Source: Collimonas sp. OK607 (GTDB taxonomy: Bacteria > Pseudomonadota > Gammaproteobacteria > Burkholderiales > Burkholderiaceae_D). Taken from it: a DNA stretch of 61,728 nucleotides. Both the position numbers and the translations under genes were made by a program. The DNA is taken from NCBI RefSeq assembly GCF_900111995.1, contig NZ_FOKF01000031.1:1-61728 (forward strand). Reading direction: 5' to 3'. Below the pieces are notes generated by a model that ran no database searches, was not told the DNA's origin, and worked only from the letters and a program-made list of their open reading frames with translations. Shown here in pieces: positions 26,398 to 33,536 of this stretch. Every line of letters starts with the position of its first letter. Positions within the stretch are counted from its first letter, which is position 1.

Positions 26398-27018
26398 ATG
26401 GACTTTCACAATTTTTTCTTATTCGTACTGACGGAGTTTGCGCTGTCGGCATCGCCGGGGCCGGCGGTCATGCTGGTGGTTGCCTACGGCATCACGGTGG
26501 GCTGGAAGAAGGCGGTTTTCGCCATCTTGGGGATACTGACCGCCAATGCGATCTATTTCACCATTTCGGCGACCGGGCTGGGCGCCTTGATCGTCGCTTC
26601 GCATACCTTGTTCAGCGTAGTGAAATGGCTGGGTGTGGCGTATCTGGCGTATCTCGGTTTGTCGGCAATATTCGGCCGGCCTTCGCCAATCACCGCCTCC
26701 AAGCTGGATAGCCGCAACGCCTCCGGCTGGAAAATCTGGTTCAGCGGCCTGACGCTGCAACTGGCCAATCCCAAGGCGCTGATTTTCTTCATCGCCATCT
26801 TGCCGCAATTCCTCAATCCGACCGCTAACATACCGTCGCAAATGATCTGGCTGGCGGCGGGTTCGATTATTCCGGAATTCTTTATCCTGACCGGCTACGC
26901 CGCCCTGGCCGGAAAAATGCAAACCATCGCTACCCGGCCGAGTTTTGTCAGGATTACCGACAGAGTCGCCGGTAGCCTGATGCTGGCGGTAGCGATGATT
27001 GTGGCGGCGATACCGTAG
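26398..27018 (+). CDS. LysE-family amino acid exporter
   Basis: 206 residues, about six membrane helices, with the LysE/RhtB pattern: FALSASPGPAVMLVVAYGI near the N-terminus, VKWLGVAYLAYLGLSAIFG in helix 3, and LQLANPKALIFFIAILPQFL in helix 4. Family members export amino acids or homoserine lactones; no substrate can be named. The stop codon TAG (27016-27018) lies inside the terminal repeat of a small repeated element that starts at 27015, so the present C-terminus may have been set by that insertion. Confidence 0.88.
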   Translation: MDFHNFFLFVLTEFALSASPGPAVMLVVAYGITVGWKKAVFAILGILTANAIYFTISATGLGALIVASHTLFSVVKWLGVAYLAYLGLSAIFGRPSPITASKLDSRNASGWKIWFSGLTLQLANPKALIFFIAILPQFLNPTANIPSQMIWLAAGSIIPEFFILTGYAALAGKMQTIATRPSFVRITDRVAGSLMLAVAMIVAAIP

Positions 27019-27139
27019 GGTGGGCACATCGTGCCCACGCTTGACCGCGATAACCGGAGTACAGGCCCTCACGGTATGGAAATAGGTGCTTGTGCGTGGA
27101 GTGAATTCACGCGTGGGCACAAAGGCGTGCCCACCCTAC
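27015..27139. repeat. MITE/REP-like element with 13-bp terminal inverted repeats
   Basis: A 125-bp element bounded by GTAGGGTGGGCAC and its exact complement GTGCCCACCCTAC. Each end also forms its own hairpin (GTGGGCAC-atc-GTGCCCAC on the left, GTGGGCAC-aaaggc-GTGCCCAC on the right). The centre has no coding potential. Non-autonomous repeats with GTAGGGTGGGCAC-type ends are widespread in bacteria. It overlaps the lysE-family stop codon and ends five bases before the MBL-fold stop codon. Confidence 0.82.
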
Positions 27140-27143
27140 CTGG

Positions 27144-28214
27144 CTATCGGGCGATGCTGAACCGGTAAACCTGATCAGCATCCAGCCGCCGTTTCAGCAC
27201 GCCGTCAAACCACAGCTTGTGCAAATGCGCTAGCGCTTCGCCCAGCGCGAAAGTCATTTGATGCGCATCCAGCGGTCTCCGGAACATGATCGGCACGATG
27301 TCGCTGGCTGACTGCGGCGCCGCCGTGCAGGCTTCCACCACCTCCGCCAGCCGCTCCCGATGATGTTGCTGCAACTGGTCGATACGGATTTGCAAACCGC
27401 GGAACGGCTTGCCGTGCGAGGGCAGCACCAGCGTAGTGGTCGGCAGGGCGCGATATTTTTCGAGGGAATCCATATATTGCTGGACCGGGTTCGATTCCGG
27501 CTCAATTGCAAACACCGATACATTCGTGGAAATCCGCGGCAACACCATATCGCCGGAAATCAGCAAATCCAGACCAGCGCAATACAGCGCCACGTGCTCC
27601 GGTGCATGGCCGAAGCCGGTGATTACGCGCCATTGATGCTGGCCGATACGCAGTTGCTGCTGATCCGCCAGCCGATGATAGGCCAGCGGCACCGCGGGTA
27701 CCATGTTCGGATAGTAGGATTTGCGCTGAGATACCTTGGCGATAACCTCAGGATCGTGCATCCCGTGCTGCTGAAAATGCGGCAAGGATGCACTGCCATC
27801 AGCGCCGGGCAGCGCCGCCGACATGATGCGCGCAGAAAGATACTCGCCGCTACTCATCCACAACGGCGCTTGCCAGCGGTTGCATAGCCAGTCGGCCAGG
27901 CCGACGTGATCCGGATGGCAATGGGTGACCAGCACCCGCAATACCGGCAGGCCGCGCAGCTCGCTTGCAAAAATGGCATCCCAGGCGGCACGCGTGGCGT
28001 CGTTGGCAATGCCGCAATCGACGATAGTCCAGCCGTGGCGGATACCGTCGTCGGTTTCCACGCTGTCTTCCAGCAGCCATAAATTGATGTGGTCCAGTGC
28101 AAATGGCAAGCCCATCCGCAGCCAGCGTACGCCAGGCGCGACTTCGAGGGTGGCGCCGCTGGCCGGCAAGGTGTCGCCGAAAGCATAGCTGAGCTGGGCT
28201 TCGAGTGCGTTCAT
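27144..28214 (-). CDS. MBL-fold metallo-hydrolase
   Basis: 356 residues, a metallo-beta-lactamase fold with the zinc motif T97-H-C-H100-P-D102-H103. Further metal ligands lie in FGHAPEHVALY and ISGDMVLPRIS, with a late LPSHGKPFRG loop. A C-terminal helical extension (about 270-356) resembles that of LACTB2/glyoxalase-II-like hydrolases. The substrate is unknown; thioester or phosphodiester hydrolysis is common in the family. Monocistronic, facing the repeat element. Confidence 0.88.
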   Translation of the reverse strand: MNALEAQLSYAFGDTLPASGATLEVAPGVRWLRMGLPFALDHINLWLLEDSVETDDGIRHGWTIVDCGIANDATRAAWDAIFASELRGLPVLRVLVTHCHPDHVGLADWLCNRWQAPLWMSSGEYLSARIMSAALPGADGSASLPHFQQHGMHDPEVIAKVSQRKSYYPNMVPAVPLAYHRLADQQQLRIGQHQWRVITGFGHAPEHVALYCAGLDLLISGDMVLPRISTNVSVFAIEPESNPVQQYMDSLEKYRALPTTTLVLPSHGKPFRGLQIRIDQLQQHHRERLAEVVEACTAAPQSASDIVPIMFRRPLDAHQMTFALGEALAHLHKLWFDGVLKRRLDADQVYRFSIAR

Positions 28215-28713
28215 CGAGGAATTCTTTCTATTTTTTGCAAAGCCATAAAGTGTTATGGAAGGTGACCCTGGAAACAGGGAAAATCAATAGGTTACAGATG
28301 CGCCATACATATTGGGATTATTTGTCGCAGAAGATGATACTTCTTTAGGCTTCGCCACAGAAAATGAGATTTTCTGTTTATCCCGTTATTGTAAGGATTT
28401 CCGGTGGCTTGACGTCAGTTTTCGGCGACGGCCATCTGCCTTGGCGCAGATGGCGAATACCGGTTATGTTGACTATCCGTCCCGGTCAATGTTGACGGCT
28501 CCAATACCAATTTGCTGGCATTGATCATGCACCCTGACCAACGGAAGACGCGGACGATGGGCTTAATTGCGACCGGCGGCCCAGCCAGCAGCGGACAGAT
28601 TCAGGCGCGAAATTACAAATGCCATTCTGTCGCCCGACCCGTGGGATAGCCTTTAGTTGAAATGTCGTCGCCCGCCAAAGGATCCAGGCTCCTTTGGCGG
28701 GACGATGCATGGT
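28215..28713. other. Intergenic region left of the polysaccharide locus
   Basis: About 500 bases without a supported gene. The only notable structure is a perfect 12-bp stem (CCCGCCAAAGGA at 28671-28682 with TCCTTTGGCGGG at 28690-28701), 13 bases beyond the stop codon of the DUF2334 gene on the minus strand. It probably ends that transcript although no T-run follows. The promoter of the MBL-fold gene should be near 28215-28300. Confidence 0.6.
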
Positions 28714-30372
28714 TTATGGATGCCCGAGTGTACTGGCATCAGTCCAGGTGTAGCCCAATCCCGTAATACCTTGAATTATGCTTTTGAAATCGCTGAATCC
28801 GGTCGTAACCAGCGGTGCCAGCGACGACTCCAGCCAGAATGGATGAAAGAAGAAAGATGCGACCCCATCCCTTACCACCAAAGCATATTGGGCATTCAGA
28901 TAAAGATCTTGCCACGTGTAGACCACGTTTGAATACGGATCGATAGCGCTGATGTTGTATTCAATGTTCCCCAGATTTTCCGGCACGATCCACTGGCCGT
29001 AGTAGTCTTGCTTGATGACGTAGGGGAAAAACTGTCCAACTGCAAAATCCTTGCCCTGGGCCAAGGTGAAGTTAGGAGTGTCGGAGGTGTAATACACGGC
29101 GCGCTGATAGGTTGTATTGAATACCTGCGGTATAGCCTTCGTGGACAGCGGTGATGACTGATAGTGCGGGGTCTCCCAGGCAAATGGAATGTAACCGTTA
29201 AGCAGTAATTCTGTCCTTCCCGCCAGGAGACGTCCCAATGCCCATGCAGTCGAATCTTCGGCCACCGGGGTATTCGCCACGGCATTCCAGAATTCAAAAT
29301 CATCGGCGCTGACCCCTGTATTCTTGTTCCGCATCGAATCGTATTGATGGGTATAACCATGCATCAGGATTTTTCCGCCTCGCGCCAGCGCGTAATTTAA
29401 CGATCTCTTGAGCGTCCCGGCCTGCGACAGCGGGACTTCTTCCGCAACCCCTCCGTTGTATACGCCTAGCGGGTCCATATAATGCGGGATGGTCGCAATC
29501 GAAAATGGAATATGTTTGCCCACCAAATAATCCGACAGCGTTTTCATTGTGCCGTAATCGACCAATGCATCGACATCTTCCAGTCGTACCAGAGCTTTAT
29601 GGCTTACCGGTTGATTGTCAGCGAATATGTCGTGCAATATATCGCACAGGACCAGATAGCGGTCACGAGGGCCGATGTATGACAATGGCATGTCAGCGAA
29701 ATACCAGAAATTGCCGGAGCGGATAATATACGGCGCCTGCGCGGACGTCTTGCTGTTTGTAATCGTTACCAGCGTCTGTGCCTTGGCCGTATCAATGATC
29801 TGCGTGATGCCGACGTCGGGATCGGCGTTTACTGTGTTGCTCGCAGCATCGTACGCATAGTACTTCACCATCGACTTACCCTTGTAGGAGACGGTGTCGA
29901 AGAAGCCCGGTGCCGGGTTGGTCGAGCTAGGCGCCGCATTCAGTCCCTGTAAGCCGTTAAAACTGAATCCGTAATGGGTATTGAAATTGTACGCCGCGTT
30001 CCATGCGAACTGCCACAGGTTGTATTTGAACCAGACGATGGTTTTCTGCGTGGCATTAACATCGTTAAGAAATACAGCCGGAATCGGATTGTTATAATAC
30101 GACCCCAAATAGAAAGTGGCTTGATAGGACTCGATTTTGCCGGCGCTATAGTTTTGTATCGGCACCAGATCAACGGTACTGTTGAAATGTCCAATCAGAT
30201 TACGCAGCATGATGGCGTAGGCAAATCCCAGCTTCTCATACTGATCAGGGGAAGGGGCATCGTACACAATCAATACTTTTATCGGTGTAGTCAGTAACTG
30301 CGCATTTGCCGGCGACGGGCTAAGAACAAACAGCTCGGCGATCAGTATAAGAATGGTTGCAATCTTTTTCAT
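28714..30372 (-). CDS. Exported DUF2334 (polysaccharide-deacetylase-like) protein
   Basis: 552 residues, signal peptide about 1-24 (ending ANA). The N-terminal 240 residues look like a flavodoxin/ThuA-like alpha/beta region (IKVLIVYDAPSP, NPIPAVFLNDV). The rest matches DUF2334, a divergent carbohydrate-esterase-4 barrel: RLEDVDAL (263-270) supplies the acidic metal site and HGYTH (338-342) the histidines; a late HPFW is also typical. DUF2334 proteins are thought to deacetylate polysaccharides. Next to an epimerase and an NfrB-type synthase, it would act on the exported polymer, which is inference. It is coupled by a four-base overlap to the small gene upstream. Confidence 0.82.
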   Translation of the reverse strand: MKKIATILILIAELFVLSPSPANAQLLTTPIKVLIVYDAPSPDQYEKLGFAYAIMLRNLIGHFNSTVDLVPIQNYSAGKIESYQATFYLGSYYNNPIPAVFLNDVNATQKTIVWFKYNLWQFAWNAAYNFNTHYGFSFNGLQGLNAAPSSTNPAPGFFDTVSYKGKSMVKYYAYDAASNTVNADPDVGITQIIDTAKAQTLVTITNSKTSAQAPYIIRSGNFWYFADMPLSYIGPRDRYLVLCDILHDIFADNQPVSHKALVRLEDVDALVDYGTMKTLSDYLVGKHIPFSIATIPHYMDPLGVYNGGVAEEVPLSQAGTLKRSLNYALARGGKILMHGYTHQYDSMRNKNTGVSADDFEFWNAVANTPVAEDSTAWALGRLLAGRTELLLNGYIPFAWETPHYQSSPLSTKAIPQVFNTTYQRAVYYTSDTPNFTLAQGKDFAVGQFFPYVIKQDYYGQWIVPENLGNIEYNISAIDPYSNVVYTWQDLYLNAQYALVVRDGVASFFFHPFWLESSLAPLVTTGFSDFKSIIQGITGLGYTWTDASTLGHP

Positions 30373-30629
30373 GATTGGCCACCTGCTTTTCCGGTTTGTT
30401 TACGCTCTTCATCATCACTGGATTTATTCTTCTTGACGTCGCCCTTATGATGATGACCGTGCTCTATATTTTTGCCAGGCACTTGGCCCGGCGCGACCAC
30501 AGTGTCAAAAGCTGGCTTCGGAGGGGGCGCGACGTTGACATTGCCTGCATTGGCGGATGCGGCAAAACCAATCACCGCGCCGATGCCAGCCATGAGAATG
30601 TGCGACCGTATTTTATGTGTAGATTTCAT
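30369..30629 (-). CDS. Small exported His/Lys-rich protein
   Basis: 86 residues. A signal peptide (about 1-28, ending SANA) is followed by a short, hydrophilic, disordered body with HGHHHKGDVKKNKSS near its middle and a Pro-rich PPPKPAF. No family is recognised. Its stop overlaps the start of the DUF2334 gene (ATGA), so the two are one translational unit. The histidine cluster could bind the metal required by the deacetylase-like partner; that is speculation. Confidence 0.62.
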   Translation of the reverse strand: MKSTHKIRSHILMAGIGAVIGFAASANAGNVNVAPPPKPAFDTVVAPGQVPGKNIEHGHHHKGDVKKNKSSDDEERKQTGKAGGQS

Positions 30630-31219
30630 GGTTTCCTCCCTTCGAGGATGAGTACTTCAGCGTCAGCCCACTCCTTTAAACCGGGCTGGTATATCGCATC
30701 CGGATACTAGCAATGCAAATTTTGAATGTGGGATATTGCCGACTAGCGCGCGCGCCATCGCTGTTTGATTGCGCGCGCGTCAAAACAGTGCGAAGAAAAT
30801 GACGAGGAACGGGGCCTGATCGACCTGCATCCGAGGGATTTCTTGATAGTAATCATGATCCGTCTTTCTGCGATGCAATCTCGGGATGTGGTAGAAAACG
30901 CGCTGATTATTTCTTATGAGAATTCTTGTGAGAACGTCCGTTTTCATGTCACAAAAAGTTAGCTTAAAGTATAGGCGAAAGTTCTATTTTAGCTAGGACT
31001 CCATGCGACATCTTGCGCAAAAATCGTCGTCGATATTGTTGTTTTCCGTCGGGTAATAAATCTGCTTTTCTCCAAGAAAAAATTTGGAGTATGCTCGTCA
31101 TGACGACAACTCTGCGCGCCCGTTTTTTATAAATTGATGAAGAGCGAGCAGGCTTGTTGCCGCATAAAAATAGAATCCCGACTGAAAAATATACCGCGCC
31201 ATTTTTAACAGGGAAGCAA
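30630..31219. other. Divergent regulatory region
   Basis: About 590 bases between the minus-strand DUF2334 unit and the plus-strand gsp/wec/nfr genes. No supported gene. It contains two alternating GC tracts, GCGCGCGCGC at 30746-30755 and GCGCGCGCG at 30771-30779, which can pair as a hairpin or adopt an unusual helix. The rest is AT-richer and probably holds promoters for both directions. Confidence 0.5.
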
Positions 31220-31456
31220 ATGCGTAATGCAATATTCCCCGCCATTCGACATCGCTACGCGGCTGTTACGCAATGCGGCTTCGCACTGATCGAAATCATG
31301 GTTGCGGTGCTTGTGGGGATGCCCGGCGGCATCGATTGTTCCTAAGCTGTTGGGGCGCAGCGATGATGCGCGGATTTTTCGACGCGCTTGCCTGGTCATT
31401 GATCAAGCGCGGATCCAACCATGGCGCGATGCTGTGGACCAGGGAGCAATAGGAAC
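31220..31456 (+). pseudogene. Frameshifted gspG-like pseudopilin gene
   Basis: The ATG at 31220 has a good AGGGAAGC site and opens a prepilin: after a short basic leader comes CGFALIEIMVAVLVGM, with the G|F cleavage site and Glu at +5. The frame then stops at 31343-31345. In a neighbouring frame from about 31315 the text continues as SIVPKLLGRSDDARIFRRA, which matches the segment after the pilin helix in GspG (VPKxxGRxDxAR). One indel near 31310-31320 would explain this. The usual remaining 80-90 residues of GspG are missing before the GspC-like gene starts at 31457. So this is a broken, truncated type II secretion pseudopilin gene. Confidence 0.68.
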
Positions 31457-32092
31457 ATGGGCGGCTATTTCAACAGAATTATCGGCAAAAATATGCGCCG
31501 CCATAGCGCGCGTCTGCCCGCGCTCGTCAGTCTGCCCTTATTCATGCTGCTATGTGCCTGCGTCGCATATTGGGGCATGACGCTGGTCAAGCAGCCGCTG
31601 CGTGCGGTTGCGCCACCGCCGCAAGCAGAGGCGCCACAGATTGACATTTCACAGGCGGCCGGATTGTTTGGCGATCATGGGAGCTTGGCTGCCAGCAATT
31701 ACCGGCTGACGGGTGTGGTAGTCGCGCAAAATGCTGCGGAGAGCGTGGCTATCTTGCGCGCAGAGGGCCAGCCCGCGCAAGTGGTCCGGGTTGGCAAAGA
31801 AGTGCAGTCGGGGACTAGCATCAAGGAAGTGCATAAGACCTATGTGCTGTTGTTGGAAGGCGGCATTCTCAAACGGCTAGTCCTGCCCGAGCACGCCGAG
31901 ACCAAACTGGATATGGTGTCAGCGGGTCCGCCTGCGGCGCCGGCGTTTCCGCCACCGCCTGGAGAGCCGCAGGCTCTACCTGCGGCGCCAGCAATCTCAC
32001 CTGCGGCATCCGCAATCTCACCTGAGGCATCCGCAATCTCATCTGCGGCGCCTGCGACACGACCGGGTAAACCGCATCACGCCAACCGCTAG
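31457..32092 (+). CDS. Orphan GspC-like inner membrane protein
   Basis: 211 residues: a basic cytoplasmic start, one membrane helix (about 21-41), a periplasmic proline-rich linker, and an HR (homology region) domain at about 82-145 (YRLTGVVVAQNAAESVAIL, VVRVGKEVQSGTSIKEV), as in GspC/PulC of type II secretion. There is no PDZ domain; instead the C-terminus is Ala/Pro/Ser-rich with a 21-bp DNA repeat. In a type II system GspC links the inner-membrane platform to the secretin, but no gspD, E, F or L is present here. It may be a relic or may have been adopted by the polysaccharide exporter downstream. AGGAAC precedes the ATG. Confidence 0.72.
   Translation: MGGYFNRIIGKNMRRHSARLPALVSLPLFMLLCACVAYWGMTLVKQPLRAVAPPPQAEAPQIDISQAAGLFGDHGSLAASNYRLTGVVVAQNAAESVAILRAEGQPAQVVRVGKEVQSGTSIKEVHKTYVLLLEGGILKRLVLPEHAETKLDMVSAGPPAAPAFPPPPGEPQALPAAPAISPAASAISPEASAISSAAPATRPGKPHHANR
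31991..32053 (+). repeat. Three 21-bp in-frame repeats in the GspC-like gene
   Basis: The unit GCAATCTCACCTGCGGCATC (plus one C) occurs three times at 31991, 32012 and 32033 with a few changes, encoding AISPAAS-type heptads in the C-terminal tail. Copy number could vary without changing the frame. Confidence 0.85.
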
Positions 32093-32282
32093 TCGTTTTT
32101 ATCGAATCAAAGCAAGGCATTTATACAGGCGTCGCTTGTTATAAAGGATTTTATTGGCAAAAATTACATTCATCCTCTAGACTGGCAAAAGGGTCACAAT
32201 TAATTACAAATAATTACAGTTGTACTCGCGGTAAAAGCAGCATTGCATCTCTGGATTCATGCTCAATGAGTAAGGGGGACTT

Positions 32283-33473
32283 ATGAAAATTCTTTCCATA
32301 TTCGGCACTCGCCCTGAAGCCATCAAGATGGCGCCGGTACTCAAGAGTCTCGCATCAGAAGCGGAAATCGAGTCCCTAGTCTGTACCACCGGGCAACACC
32401 GCAGCATGCTGCGCCAGGTACTGGACGTTTTCGAATTGCAGGCTGATTTCGATCTGGACCTGATGCTGCCGAACCAGACATTGAATGGCCTGAGTTCCCG
32501 CATTTTCGCTGCGCTCGATCCCTTGATCGAACAAGTAAAGCCGGATCGCGTGCTGGTGCATGGAGACACGACGACGGCAATGGTGGGCGCCGTTGCCGCG
32601 TTCCATCGCGGGATTCCGGTTGCGCATGTCGAGGCTGGATTGCGCACCGGCAATTTGAAGCAGCCCTGGCCTGAAGAGATGAATCGCAGGATGGTCGACA
32701 TCGTCAGCGACTTGCTGTTTGCACCGACCGAAGGATCGAAACAAAACCTGTGCAGGGAAAATCTGGCCGGCAAGATCTATATTACCGGCAATACGGTGAT
32801 CGATGCCTTGATGGCTTCCAGTACGCGGATTTCGCTTGACGACGAATTGCGCAGCGGGCTCGACGCGCAATTTCCTTTCCTCCAGCCGGACCGCAAGATA
32901 CTGCTGGTTACCGGTCACCGGAGAGAAAATTTCGGACCCGGCTTTCAAAATATCTGCGCGGCGCTGGCCGAGCTGTCAGCGCGTGCCGACATTGACATCG
33001 TCTATCCGGTGCATCTCAATCCCAATGTGCAGCAACCGGTTTCGGCTGCCCTGTCTCATCTGCGCAACGTGCATCTGATTGCTCCGCTGGATTACCTCTC
33101 GTTCGTACGTTTGATGCAGCGCGCGCATGTCATTCTCACTGACTCCGGCGGAGTGCAGGAAGAGGCGCCATCGCTGGGCAAGCCGGTTCTGGTGATGCGC
33201 GACGTCACCGAAAGGCCGGAGGCGGTTCTCGCAGGCACGGTCGAACTGGTAGGTACCGAGGCGGAGCGCATCGTGACGGCCGTCCACAGACTGTATGACG
33301 ACGATGCCGCATGGAAGTCGATTAGCCTGCGCCACAATCCCTATGGAGATGGCTACGCGTCACAACGTATCGTGGCGGCCCTGCTCAATCGGACCGTAAC
33401 GGAATTCGCTGCGAAGCCGGAAGAGCTGCCTCCGGTCGCAATAGATGGTCAGGAGGATTTCGTGGTTATATAG
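32283..33473 (+). CDS. wecB: UDP-N-acetylglucosamine 2-epimerase (non-hydrolysing)
   Basis: 396 residues, converting UDP-GlcNAc to UDP-ManNAc. Family motifs: N-terminal FGTRPEAIKMAPVL, VHGDTTTAM, HVEAGLRTGN, the LLVTGHRRENFG loop and the late TDSGGVQEEAPSLGKPVL. Length is typical (about 375-400). A strong AAGGGGGA site precedes the start. It lies 63 bases before nfrB. In E. coli, WecB is the source of UDP-ManNAc for the NfrB-made polymer, but there it is encoded in the enterobacterial common antigen cluster; here it sits in the same locus. Confidence 0.94.
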   Translation: MKILSIFGTRPEAIKMAPVLKSLASEAEIESLVCTTGQHRSMLRQVLDVFELQADFDLDLMLPNQTLNGLSSRIFAALDPLIEQVKPDRVLVHGDTTTAMVGAVAAFHRGIPVAHVEAGLRTGNLKQPWPEEMNRRMVDIVSDLLFAPTEGSKQNLCRENLAGKIYITGNTVIDALMASSTRISLDDELRSGLDAQFPFLQPDRKILLVTGHRRENFGPGFQNICAALAELSARADIDIVYPVHLNPNVQQPVSAALSHLRNVHLIAPLDYLSFVRLMQRAHVILTDSGGVQEEAPSLGKPVLVMRDVTERPEAVLAGTVELVGTEAERIVTAVHRLYDDDAAWKSISLRHNPYGDGYASQRIVAALLNRTVTEFAAKPEELPPVAIDGQEDFVVI

Positions 33474-33536
33474 CCTCCCATGTTTTGAGCTTTCCTTTCA
33501 TTGCAAAGTCTCCCTACATTGATTTTTCCGGGCACC

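Noticed and set aside
28312-28524. 70-codon plus-strand ORF in the gap before the DUF2334 gene
   Set aside because: TTG start without a ribosome binding site, no domain, and mixed composition; treated as non-coding.
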